DNA of 64,000 nt from JAJRAG01 sp050010535 (GTDB lineage Archaea > Thermoplasmatota > Thermoplasmata > Methanomassiliicoccales > JACIVX01). The notes under the pieces are model-generated. The model made no database searches. It was not told the origin of the DNA and saw nothing but the letters and a program-made list of their open reading frames with translations. Both the position numbers and the translations under genes were made by a program. How positions within the stretch are numbered: the first letter of the stretch is position 1; every line of letters starts with the position of its first letter. Shown here in pieces: positions 43,502-51,896 of the stretch. The stretch lies in assembly GCA_050010535.1 (NCBI GenBank), contig JBEKKT010000002.1, positions 1 through 64,000 of the forward strand, given 5' to 3'.

Positions 43502-43927
43502 GTGCCAAGGAGAAAGAAGTACAAGGATCCAAGCAAATTGCGGTGTGTCAACATAGCCAAAAGCCGCATGTACCATAGTAGTGAGGACTGTCGGGAGTGT
43601 CCAGACGAAGGGGAGTGCGCCCTAATTCACAGTCCAGTGAAGCACCATGTTTCATACAGGGAAAATCGGACTATTAATCTGACACCATCGCAGCATTTTG
43701 ACCGACATTTCGGGTGTGACAAATGCTATCTCTGCAAGACTGAAGGAGTTCATAAGAGATATTTCGCACCAGTTGACCCCAGGACTGGAAAAGGATATGG
43801 GGACCTCAACAAACACGGGAATCATTCGTGGCCCCACACCGGACGCTGGATTTTGGTTTGTGACCAGTGCCATCCATCTGCCATTGGATTGCGAATCTCA
43901 TCGGAAGGTATGAGGGCGACATCCTGA
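43502..43927 (+). CDS. HNH-like zinc-binding protein
   Basis: 141 residues rich in Cys and His: C30-x2-C33, C72-x2-C75-x2-C78, then NKHGNHSWPH and LVCDQCH (C120, C123, H124). The last half resembles an HNH nuclease with its zinc knuckles. GTG 43502 has GGAGGGAT just upstream; an in-frame codon at 43460 is weaker. Lies between HerA and the type IIG gene. Confidence 0.65.
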   Translation: MPRRKKYKDPSKLRCVNIAKSRMYHSSEDCRECPDEGECALIHSPVKHHVSYRENRTINLTPSQHFDRHFGCDKCYLCKTEGVHKRYFAPVDPRTGKGYGDLNKHGNHSWPHTGRWILVCDQCHPSAIGLRISSEGMRATS

Positions 43928-44059
43928 TTAGTCGACACGCTTGCGACAATCCACATCCTATTCGCAGACGACCAAATTCAAAAATCGCCTATGCCCCCAC
44001 CTACCAAAAGATAATGACAAGGAAGGCGCATTTATCCAGCGTATTGAAGGGAGAAGGAG

Positions 44060-46915
44060 ATGGGGGCAGTCACCGAGAACACGGTAAATGACCTATTAGC
44101 ACAATTTCTGCGTGAGAAAGGACTCCACATAGTAACTCAGTACACGGGGAGAACCCTCCAAGGCAGGAGTCAACCCGATTTCGTTGTTCAGGACTCGGGC
44201 CTCGTCTTCGGAGAGGGGGAGTGGGAGTCTTCCTTCATGAAAGGCCTGAAACAAGCGTATGATTTCGGCTCGCTCGGTGGCGCAAGCGGATCATTTGTGA
44301 TATCATATCCTGACAGTGCAAAAGAAATCATCAACAGGCGACTCAAGGACTCAGCAACGCCAGCAACGTTACTCAGAGGAGTCAAGTTGCGGGGTCTCCT
44401 ATTCATGAAGGATGCCAAGGCTGTGCTCTTCAAAGGGGAAATCGATGAGGTTTTTGACTGGCTCAGGAATGGCATCATGCACAAGCCCTGGAAAGAAGAT
44501 GCTGGAGCCTTTGTGTCTTTAATGAGAGACATCGTAGAAAGTCTATCAGGATACCTGCCAACCTCTGGCGACTATCCTACCTTTTTCGAGCACATCATTG
44601 CCACAATGCCAAAGGATGCTGGAGAATTAGACACGGCTAAACGGGCAGCGGCGTATCTCCTTCTGAATCAGATTGTCTTCTATCGAATAATGGGCCAGGC
44701 GAGATACGAGCAACTCGAACCAGACAGCATAGAAATTCCATCGGACTTACACAGAATTTACTTCAAGAGGGTTCTCGAAGACAACTACGCTGCGGTGTTC
44801 CAGAGTGATATTTCTTCCTTGTTCCCTGACAAGGCTCTACCGTTCATCAAGGACATGATCACCTATGTGAACGCAATTCAACCTGAGTCGTTCACCCGAG
44901 ACCTTCTAGGAAGCATCTTCCATGAGTTGATACCGCCGATTGTGAGGAAGTCCGTGGCAGCCTACTACACAAATCCAGAGGCTGCACGCCTTCTGGCGAA
45001 ACTGACAATTGAGAAAAATGATGCTGAGGTGGCGGACTTCGCTTGTGGTTCTGGGACACTCCTAATGGCGGCCTATGACAGGAAGGCTGAGCTTTTGAAT
45101 GGGGAGTTGACAGAGGTCGACCACAAGAGGTTCTTAGAGAATGAGATCACGGGTTGCGACATAATGCCCTTTGCCGCCCACTTGGCCGTGGTCCAACTGG
45201 CGTTGAGACACCATTCTTTCCTGACCGACAAGGTGAGAATTGCAGTGCAGGACTCCACCTCCCTGCTGCCAGGTGTCGTTATAGCACCTCTGGAGTCTTC
45301 GATGCCCACAGGTCAGACAAGCCTCGTGTTCTTTGACGACGAAGATAGACAGAAGTACATGATAAGAAAGGGTGCGATATCGGGTCGTGGCGAAGGGCAC
45401 GTCTTCAGGATAGACAATCTGGATGCCGTCCTGATGAATCCTCCGTTCACGAGGAAGCAACTCATTGGTAAGGAGTATCGGAGAATCCTCACAGACCGTT
45501 TCCCAGAGTATTCCGAATACGAGAGCAAAGAGCAGTCTCTGTTTGGTTACTTCGTGTTCTTGGCCGACCGATTTCTGAAAGTTGGTGGGAGGATGGGGTT
45601 CGTCCTACCATCATCGTCCATTCGACAGACAAGTTCGGAAGGTATGAGAGATCTCATTAGGAGAAAATATGACCTGGAGTATCTGATACTGAGTGGCCAT
45701 CGAATGGCATTTTCCGAGGACGCCTCATTCAGTGAGATTTTGTTGGTTGCAAGGAAACGCAAGCCTTCCAGTAAGCCTAAGGAGACCTTCATACTCGCCA
45801 CAATAAAGGAGAAACCGTCTCTGGACAATGTTGGGTCCTTTGTTGGCAAGTTGAAAGATGCCTACTCGATGGCTGAATCTGGTTTGCCGTTGAAACATGA
45901 TGTTTTGAAATCTGATGAGCTTGACATCAAGGTTGGTTTGAGAGCGGACCTAATGAACGCTGACTGGCTGGCGTTGCTGCCTGGTGAGGAGCTAATCGGA
46001 GTGGACGTGTCAAGATGTGTTGGATTCACGAGACTCGTAGACATAATCCAAGAAGATGGAATAATCCAGGGGATAAGATTTGAAGGATCTAGCGACTACG
46101 TCAACGTCAAGAACACCATCATCTCCAGAAAGAGAGAGGAAAGAACGAGGATGAACTGGGAAATCATGGAAGAATCCGAGGAAGGCGTGAAAGCGGTCAA
46201 CACAAGGAGTGGCGCAGGAGTGAAGGTGCCTTGGAATGTCTTGAAACCTGCTGCACGTACACCATCAGGAATGTCAGTGATGGAAATCACCACACCACTC
46301 GACTATGCTGTCGAAGACCGATTCCTCAATGACGATTTCTTCTGGGATGAGCCTAACCCAGATGCTGTTGTTGCCAAGAGGAAGTCGCATCTCAAGAGCA
46401 GAGAGGGGAGATTGCTTATTGCGGGAAGAAATCATATCAACATCACCAGCGGAGGCACGTATTTCATAGCTTTTTGCTCCGAGAAGGAAATAGTACCGAC
46501 ATGGAGCTTCTGGTCAGTGAAGTTGGATAACGCTAACGATGCAAGAATCCTCTGTCTCTGGTTGAATTCAGTCTACTGTCTATCCAACTTGTACGATTGT
46601 AAGATAACGGGTACGGGGGTCTATATCGGATGGCTGAAACCTGACCTGCTAAAGCTGTTCGTACCAGATATCAGGAATCTTCCCTCTGAGAAGAAGGATG
46701 AATTGCTTAGCTTGTTTCGGTATGTGAGTGGTCAGGCATTGCCACCACTGCTGCGACAACTGAAGGATGTCAATCAGGTGAGACTCCACATGGATATGGA
46801 ACTCTCTAGAATTCTTGAGATTCCTGAATACCAGGATACCGCAAGATTAATCGACATCTATGCGATTCTTGTCAAGAAGTTTGAATCGCTTGGACATCCA
46901 CAGAGTGAGGAGTGA
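44060..46915 (+). CDS. Type IIG-like restriction-modification protein (N6-adenine methylase with N-terminal nuclease-like domain)
   Basis: 951 residues. The methylase has motif I ADFACGSG near residue 325 and motif IV NPPF at 460, the gamma N6-adenine class. The N-terminus has QPDFVV (residue 38) and GEGEWE, a PD-(D/E)XK-like arrangement without a clear final K. After residue 600 comes a target-recognition and helical spacer region (KPDLLKLFVPDI). This single-chain layout is that of Eco57I-type enzymes; PglX-like methylases are an alternative. GAAGGAGATG precedes the ATG. No separate specificity subunit is nearby. Its 3' end is duplicated at 38357. Confidence 0.85.
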   Translation: MGAVTENTVNDLLAQFLREKGLHIVTQYTGRTLQGRSQPDFVVQDSGLVFGEGEWESSFMKGLKQAYDFGSLGGASGSFVISYPDSAKEIINRRLKDSATPATLLRGVKLRGLLFMKDAKAVLFKGEIDEVFDWLRNGIMHKPWKEDAGAFVSLMRDIVESLSGYLPTSGDYPTFFEHIIATMPKDAGELDTAKRAAAYLLLNQIVFYRIMGQARYEQLEPDSIEIPSDLHRIYFKRVLEDNYAAVFQSDISSLFPDKALPFIKDMITYVNAIQPESFTRDLLGSIFHELIPPIVRKSVAAYYTNPEAARLLAKLTIEKNDAEVADFACGSGTLLMAAYDRKAELLNGELTEVDHKRFLENEITGCDIMPFAAHLAVVQLALRHHSFLTDKVRIAVQDSTSLLPGVVIAPLESSMPTGQTSLVFFDDEDRQKYMIRKGAISGRGEGHVFRIDNLDAVLMNPPFTRKQLIGKEYRRILTDRFPEYSEYESKEQSLFGYFVFLADRFLKVGGRMGFVLPSSSIRQTSSEGMRDLIRRKYDLEYLILSGHRMAFSEDASFSEILLVARKRKPSSKPKETFILATIKEKPSLDNVGSFVGKLKDAYSMAESGLPLKHDVLKSDELDIKVGLRADLMNADWLALLPGEELIGVDVSRCVGFTRLVDIIQEDGIIQGIRFEGSSDYVNVKNTIISRKREERTRMNWEIMEESEEGVKAVNTRSGAGVKVPWNVLKPAARTPSGMSVMEITTPLDYAVEDRFLNDDFFWDEPNPDAVVAKRKSHLKSREGRLLIAGRNHINITSGGTYFIAFCSEKEIVPTWSFWSVKLDNANDARILCLWLNSVYCLSNLYDCKITGTGVYIGWLKPDLLKLFVPDIRNLPSEKKDELLSLFRYVSGQALPPLLRQLKDVNQVRLHMDMELSRILEIPEYQDTARLIDIYAILVKKFESLGHPQSEE

Positions 46916-46931
46916 CAAGCTGAAGAGCCAT
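46781..46931. repeat. Intact copy of the 3'-end repeat of the type IIG gene
   Basis: Last 45 codons of the methylase gene with stop and 16 bases beyond; partner of 38357-38505. Similarity ends abruptly on both sides. Confidence 0.85.
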
Positions 46932-47035
46932 GCCTCCTGGTTTGCTTCTGCTCCGCTCGATTTCATCTCAATACGTGCGAGTGAATCGGAGGCGTATCGC
47001 TTGTGTCTCATTGCTGCCTTGACATCAACACAAAC

Positions 47036-47074
47036 TATAAATTATATCTAAATGCTTACTATTAGTGCATAGTA
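47036..47074 (+). promoter_or_regulatory. TATA box and inverted repeat before the radical SAM operon
   Basis: TATAAATTA at 47036-47044, then TACTAT (47057-47062) and ATAGTA (47069-47074) with a 6-base spacer. The repeat covers the expected transcription start, 25-30 bases after the box, as an autoregulating wHTH repressor would need. Confidence 0.5.
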
Positions 47075-47139
47075 CATCATTTAAGTGTATTATTTAACAC
47101 AAAGATGAAAACCTATTGCACTGGGTGGGTAGAGTCTAC

Positions 47140-47361
47140 ATGAAAGGGTCGGAAAACTCGGAAGAAAGGATAATTGAGACTCTAAGGCAATTGGGGAAAA
47201 GAGCGTTCACAAAGGAGATTGCGAAAAAAGCAAAAATGAGCCAACAAACCGCATCCAAATATCTGATGACGTTGGAAGCAAAGGGGAAGGTCAAGAAAGA
47301 CGACTCTCAGCCACCCTATATGTACTGGGAGCTCAAGAATGGAAAAGACTGGGGAAAATGA
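47140..47361 (+). CDS. Winged helix-turn-helix regulator
   Basis: 73 residues: ERIIETLRQLGKRAFTKEIAKKAKMSQQTASKYLMTLEAKGKVKKD is a MarR/ArsR-type winged helix with the wing ending YMYWEL. ATG 47140 has GGGTGGGT upstream. Its stop lies 23 bases inside the next gene, so it heads the operon and is its likely repressor. Confidence 0.8.
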   Translation: MKGSENSEERIIETLRQLGKRAFTKEIAKKAKMSQQTASKYLMTLEAKGKVKKDDSQPPYMYWELKNGKDWGK

Positions 47362-48445
47362 GTATAGACTAGGAGAATTGACATTCGAGATAACGAGAAA
47401 ATGCCCTCTAGGTTGCCTTATATGTTCCTCGGATGGGGGTGTGCCCTACCCTACTGAGTTCCATACAGAAAGAATCAAAGCAATCATTGATGAGTCCGTT
47501 CGGCTAGGGACACGGAGGATTGTGCTATCGGGAGGAGAACCCCTGGCGCACATTGGCGTAATTGAGATATGTAATTTCATAAAGGATAGGGGTTTGGAAG
47601 TTGATGTATACACATGTGGCAATCAAAGGGATCCGAACGGCCAGATAGTCCCGATTGATGATGAGACATTGCTTCGTCTGAAGAGGGCAGCAATCGGAAG
47701 ACTGATTTTCAGCATCCATGGCGACAGGCCAGAAATCCATGATCAAATCACAAACAGGAAGGGAAGCTATGCAAACCTGTTGAGGTCTATTTCTCTCTCA
47801 AAGGAAATAGGACTGAACGCAGAGTTGCATTTTGTACCAACGAGACTGAACTACCGGACATTATCCAACATAATGAAGTTGAAGGTTGAAATCGGAATAA
47901 ACAGGTTGAGTGTTCTTAGATTCGTCCCACAGGGGAGAGGATGGCAAAACAGGGCTATCTTGGAGCTCGATAAGAATGCAATCATTGAATTGAGAGCAAT
48001 CATGCATAGGATCAGGTCCGACTGTTCGAGTTTCGAGTTTAGAGTCGGCGCTCCATTCAATTGCTTCAATCTGGACGGTCCGACACCATGCACGGCAGGA
48101 ATCGACAAAGCGACAATTAGAGCTGACGGATTGGTGTATCCTTGCGTAAGCATGAAGAACCTGCCCTATGAAAACAATGGAAACGATCTTGGGAACCTCA
48201 GTCTACCAGAGGTTTGGGCCAGGTCAGAGATATTTGCGTATGTCAGAGAGAGATTGAGCACCGCCTTTGTTAATGGCACATGCTCTGGGTGTGAACATTT
48301 GTCAGATTGTGGAGGAGGCTGTCTGTCTCAGAAACTAATTTCCGGTCTAGCAGAAGCAACCGACCCGTACTGCCCAGTAAAACTGCAGGACCATATCGAG
48401 TGTTCTGCCTTTCGTCGGAGCTCGCACGCCATCCCAGTGAGATGA
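47339..48445 (+). CDS. Radical SAM / SPASM-domain protein
   Basis: 368 residues. C22-x3-C26-x2-C29 (KCPLGCLIC) binds the catalytic cluster; SGGEPL and HGDRPEIHDQITNRKGSY follow the order of peptide- and nucleotide-modifying enzymes. A C-terminal SPASM region has cysteines in PCTAGIDKA, YPCVSMKN and CSGCEHLSDCGGGC, enough for auxiliary clusters. No small precursor-peptide gene is beside it. It lacks the distinct C-terminal pattern of viperin, so I do not call it a viperin. Downstream overlap with the HD gene suggests joint function. Confidence 0.82.
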   Translation: MEKTGENEYRLGELTFEITRKCPLGCLICSSDGGVPYPTEFHTERIKAIIDESVRLGTRRIVLSGGEPLAHIGVIEICNFIKDRGLEVDVYTCGNQRDPNGQIVPIDDETLLRLKRAAIGRLIFSIHGDRPEIHDQITNRKGSYANLLRSISLSKEIGLNAELHFVPTRLNYRTLSNIMKLKVEIGINRLSVLRFVPQGRGWQNRAILELDKNAIIELRAIMHRIRSDCSSFEFRVGAPFNCFNLDGPTPCTAGIDKATIRADGLVYPCVSMKNLPYENNGNDLGNLSLPEVWARSEIFAYVRERLSTAFVNGTCSGCEHLSDCGGGCLSQKLISGLAEATDPYCPVKLQDHIECSAFRRSSHAIPVR

Positions 48446-48451
48446 GTGGTT

Positions 48452-50008
48452 ATGCTATCCGTACCTCAAGAAATCAATGACAAAATACTCCTAAAGTGGT
48501 TCAAGAAGAATAGTCAGAAAATTGATTTCATCGACAGTGGCTTGGAGTTTCCAACCCAGGTTACCAGACTAGATAACGAGACGGGACAACTCATAAAGGG
48601 ATTGGATGAAGAGAAATACCTTCACATGCCAGAAAACATGAAGATTCTGATTGACCTATGGAAGACCCTGATCGGAGATGCTATAATATTCTTGAAGTCC
48701 AAAGATGATAGAGAGCTTTTCCATGATGGTGAAATCTTCGGTATGGACGTCCTTGCAAGCATAATGACGGAATTCAAGGAATTTGAGAGACTGCTATATG
48801 GAGCAAAATACTCATACAGAGATCATATCGCTCATGTGTTCAGGGTTTTTCTCACTGGTGAATTCCTGATAAGGAATTATGTTCAGTTTGCCGAGATCTC
48901 GGTAGGTGACGATCTTCTGCCCGAGAAAGTATCTCCCGAAGAGAAGGAGGCAATGTGGTGCATCATGTCATTGACCCATGACATAGGATATGCCTTGGAG
49001 GACATCGACACCATAAACCAGAAAATCAGAGATATGATAAAGGAATATGGAAAGGCAAGCGTCCAAGAGCTTACTTATATGTTCCCTCCTCAGAGACATG
49101 CCATTGACGATTTTGTTTTGAGATTCATATCATCGAATCTAGTTCCCCGTTCAAATGATGAAGAAATCGAGCCAGGTTCAAATAATGAAAGAATATCATC
49201 GAATCTAGTTCCCCGTTCAAATGATGAAGAAATCGAGCCAGGTTCAAATTACGAAAAAATCCAGTTCCACACCCACATTCAAACAAAATACTTTATGAAA
49301 TTCTACAGAGCCTACGAGAAATTCGATCACGGCATCATAAGTTGCACTGTCTTAATGAGGGAGTTGGTTTTTTTCCTTGAGTCTGATTTCCTGTTGGATC
49401 AGTTTGCGACACTCAATCACAAGAACGCAAGGCAGTTCCTGATAAGGCAGAATATTCTAAGAGCAATCGCATCGCATAACTGTCCGGACATATACCATCT
49501 CCGTGTCAATGACTTCCCGTTCATGTTGATGATTTGTGACGAACTCCAGGAATGGGGAAGGCCTAGAATGGAGGAGATATTCAAAGAGAGGATTCCAGAC
49601 CAAGAAGACAAAAAGGTCATGATACTAAACCTCATCAATCTTCCGAATGGGCAGTCCGAGGTTTCGTATGAAGTGATTTTCACAAGCAAGAATGCGGATA
49701 CCAGAGAGGCTACGAAAATGATGTTGACGATTGAAGAATACTTTATCACGAAGACGAAGAAATACATAAAGGTACTAAGGAGTGCAGTCGGTGGTGACCT
49801 AAGAAATATAAATTTCACTTTTTCAGTAAAAAATAGAAGTCCTATGAAAGGCAAAGAATCTCATTATCGCTTTGTTTTGAAGCAACCATTGAAGGGCGAA
49901 AAAAAGTTGGTGCCAGAATTGTGGCTAGGTCATGTAAAACAGAAGAGCCTCCAGGAAATCATCAGAAAGCATGAGAAGAAAGTCCATAGATCCAAATATC
50001 AAAAATGA
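48452..50008 (+). CDS. HD-domain protein, unknown substrate
   Basis: 518 residues. HD phosphohydrolase candidates: YRDHIAHVFRV near residue 120, SLTHDIGYALE near 172 and later IASHNCPD. A 22-residue tandem duplication sits near 226-270. The C-terminal 150 residues are a separate alpha/beta part with no name. It starts 6 bases after the radical SAM stop (GTG 48446 is an alternative) and overlaps the next gene by 38 bases. HD proteins hydrolyse nucleotides or second messengers in several defence systems. Confidence 0.7.
   Translation: MLSVPQEINDKILLKWFKKNSQKIDFIDSGLEFPTQVTRLDNETGQLIKGLDEEKYLHMPENMKILIDLWKTLIGDAIIFLKSKDDRELFHDGEIFGMDVLASIMTEFKEFERLLYGAKYSYRDHIAHVFRVFLTGEFLIRNYVQFAEISVGDDLLPEKVSPEEKEAMWCIMSLTHDIGYALEDIDTINQKIRDMIKEYGKASVQELTYMFPPQRHAIDDFVLRFISSNLVPRSNDEEIEPGSNNERISSNLVPRSNDEEIEPGSNYEKIQFHTHIQTKYFMKFYRAYEKFDHGIISCTVLMRELVFFLESDFLLDQFATLNHKNARQFLIRQNILRAIASHNCPDIYHLRVNDFPFMLMICDELQEWGRPRMEEIFKERIPDQEDKKVMILNLINLPNGQSEVSYEVIFTSKNADTREATKMMLTIEEYFITKTKKYIKVLRSAVGGDLRNINFTFSVKNRSPMKGKESHYRFVLKQPLKGEKKLVPELWLGHVKQKSLQEIIRKHEKKVHRSKYQK
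49127..49258 (+). repeat. 66-base tandem repeat inside the HD gene
   Basis: Two copies, 49127-49192 and 49193-49258, nearly identical, preserving the frame and encoding SSNLVPRSNDEEIEPGS twice. Recent slippage or recombination; copy number may vary. Confidence 0.9.
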
Positions 50009-50624
50009 CGGGATTCTTGCCGTCCTTACAGGATGCAGAAAGTGCCCACACTTAGTAGATTCAAGAGATAGGGTCGTCCCAGGATATGGTGAGATACCTG
50101 CCGATTTCATGTTTGTGGGCTTGGCTCCAGGAAGAAATGGGGCGGACATTACTGGTGTTCCATTCACCAAGGATCCTTCTGGTGTTCTGTTTCAGGAGGC
50201 ACTTATAAGAGTGGGATTTTCACTAGAAGAGAGTCCTAGAGTCATCCGTCCGAGATTGAGGGGAGCCTTTGTCACAAACATTGTCAAATGCAACCCGAAA
50301 GACATTGATGGTAACAATAGGGCGCCTTCTGTCGAAGAAATAGTAGCATGCTCTGAGTATTTTGAATCTGAAAAACGCCTTGTCAGTCCCAGGGTGATAA
50401 TAAGCTTTGGCAAGACTGTGACGGAGTCCCTGCTATCGAGGAGAATCGCCAACCTTTCTGACCTTCATGGAATACCTATCCTGCAAGATGGAGTAACATT
50501 CTTGCCAATGATTCATCCGTCATTCGTAATAAGAGGTGCTTATGACAGAAGACAATACCTCAAAGACTTTGACATAATAACAGACCTCGACCAGCAAGCA
50601 ACCACTAAGGTTCGGACGAAGTGA
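49971..50624 (+). CDS. Uracil-DNA glycosylase-like protein (family 4/5 type)
   Basis: 217 residues. GLAPGRNGAD near residue 50 matches the GLAPA/GEAPG motif, followed by TGVPFTKDPSG; MIHPSFV near 180 matches the HPS motif. Cysteines at GCRKCPH, VKCNP and IVACSE could hold the 4Fe-4S cluster of thermophilic family 4/5 enzymes. Excises a damaged or modified base. It overlaps the HD gene, so a role linked to the radical SAM enzyme is likely rather than general repair. Confidence 0.82.
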   Translation: MRRKSIDPNIKNDGILAVLTGCRKCPHLVDSRDRVVPGYGEIPADFMFVGLAPGRNGADITGVPFTKDPSGVLFQEALIRVGFSLEESPRVIRPRLRGAFVTNIVKCNPKDIDGNNRAPSVEEIVACSEYFESEKRLVSPRVIISFGKTVTESLLSRRIANLSDLHGIPILQDGVTFLPMIHPSFVIRGAYDRRQYLKDFDIITDLDQQATTKVRTK

Positions 50625-50810
50625 ATTGGCCGATTATACTCTACCTAATTTCCTGGGTTATCGAACCCGTGCGAATGGAAGAGGAAAGGAGACTGTTTCA
50701 TCGCTGAAAACGAGAAATCTCGAACTTTGATTCGGGACACACCTCTTTGTTTGACTTTCCTATTGTATTGAAATCAGAAAAAGAATGTCTGGATATGCTC
50801 GGGTGTGCGG

Positions 50811-50824
50811 CCCGGCAGCCGCAC
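50811..50824. repeat. attR core
   Basis: CCCGGCAGCCGCAC, a residual piece of the tRNA-Gly 3' end with no other tRNA arm. Identical to attL. Confidence 0.8.
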
Positions 50825-50846
50825 TCGAATTTGCAATTCAAACCGG

Positions 50847-51626
50847 TCATGAATCGTTGTTCTTTTTTCCTTGTTTGATTTTTCCAACCGGGGCAAGGTA
50901 AATAGTGAATTCTTCATTTCCATCCACTCCCAACAAAACATCCATCTTTCCCTGATCATAAGCTGCAACGGCGCAAGTTCCGGCCCCGATCGATTCGGAT
51001 GCAAGATAGAGATTCTGACAAACATGACCAGCATCCAATGCAGAGACTTTGTGTGCTCGAGTGAGGTAACGCCATTCAGATCTGTACGGGATTACAGTCC
51101 AGATGAAGACGACGGCGCCCCCGGCCACGAAGCTTTGCCCCATTGTTGCTTCTATAAGCCTTTCTTTGAATCCCGGGTCGAACTCAGACAGGAAGCACAA
51201 CTTGTGATACAAGGGTAAGTGTCGATAGAGTCCTGGCCGAAGCCCGTACACATGGTTCACAACGATGTACGTCTCCAGGGGATGGCGCGCCCCAGCAGAT
51301 GGAACCGTTCGCAACGTATGAACATTTTCTTTGGACACGCTCCTCACTCCCTGAGTAGCCCAGAGTAAGAATGAAAGTTCCTCCTTCGTCAGGGATTCCT
51401 CAGAGTATTGCCTGTGACTCCTCCGTTTCCTGACAACATCTATTAGAGGCATGTTGCCAACAGACAGTTCATCTGGTGGAACCAGATCGACCAGTTCAAG
51501 ATTCTCTGGGCACGGTTTCTGAAGAGGCGGCGGCGGGACCCCTCTCTGCTGGTCCGACCTTAAGCCCTGCACGTCAACCAGAATCAATTGCTTCAGAAAT
51601 TCGCGATGCTTCTCGACGGCTTTCAA
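50847..51626 (-). CDS. SagB-type nitroreductase family oxidoreductase
   Basis: FMN-dependent enzyme, 259 residues. RRSHRQYSEESL and PSAGARHPLETYIVV are SagB-like FMN sites; DAGHVCQNLYLASESIGAGTCAVAAYD and the end GNEEFTIYLAPVG complete the fold. SagB proteins oxidise azolines in peptide toxins, but no SagC/D or precursor gene is nearby, so the substrate is open. First gene outside the element on its right. Confidence 0.9.
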   Translation of the reverse strand: MKAVEKHREFLKQLILVDVQGLRSDQQRGVPPPPLQKPCPENLELVDLVPPDELSVGNMPLIDVVRKRRSHRQYSEESLTKEELSFLLWATQGVRSVSKENVHTLRTVPSAGARHPLETYIVVNHVYGLRPGLYRHLPLYHKLCFLSEFDPGFKERLIEATMGQSFVAGGAVVFIWTVIPYRSEWRYLTRAHKVSALDAGHVCQNLYLASESIGAGTCAVAAYDQGKMDVLLGVDGNEEFTIYLAPVGKIKQGKKNNDS

Positions 51627-51716
51627 TAGCCTCGCCCCTCTATGACTAGACGTTCCATCCTATAATTCTTGACTACATCCTCTCCGGGCAGATGTCGTTA
51701 TATGCTCATTCCTTCG

Positions 51717-51890
51717 TCACTTGAACTGAACAAACGTAAATATGTTCTTATCTGGGTCTACGAACGAAGCTGCCCGACCGCCCCAAGGTTCGTCCTTTCG
51801 TCCTGAACGAGCTCTGGAAGGCCTACGGGTTCAGGGGAAACAGGAATGAATCTTCAACACCATGATTGATGCGTCCAAGGGAGGAATAGA
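51717..51890 (-). pseudogene. Remnant of a glyoxalase/VOC-family gene
   Basis: Ends DEPWGGRAASFVDPDKN-IFTFVQFK, the characteristic C-terminus of vicinal-oxygen-chelate proteins, but the upstream frame has stops and no start. Confidence 0.5.
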
Positions 51891-51896
51891 CTTCAC

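Larger units (their letters stand above)
31397..50824. mobile_element. Integrative element in tRNA-Gly(CCC), about 19.4 kb
   Basis: Bounded by a 14-bp direct repeat CCCGGCAGCCGCAC, at 31397-31410 inside the intact tRNA and at 50811-50824. Just inside each end is a 12-bp inverted copy: AGCATATCCAGA (31416-31427) and TCTGGATATGCT (50788-50799), which would flank the core on the excised circle. A tyrosine integrase gene abuts the tRNA end. The interior is visibly AT-richer than the flanks and carries recombinases, regulators, a P-loop ATPase and defence-like genes. No capsid or conjugation gene is recognised, so mobility beyond excision is uncertain. Confidence 0.88.

Noticed and set aside
47339..48445. 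Prokaryotic viperin
   Set aside because: The protein has a SPASM-type cysteine-rich C-terminus, longer overall form and different partners; viperin-specific pattern not seen.
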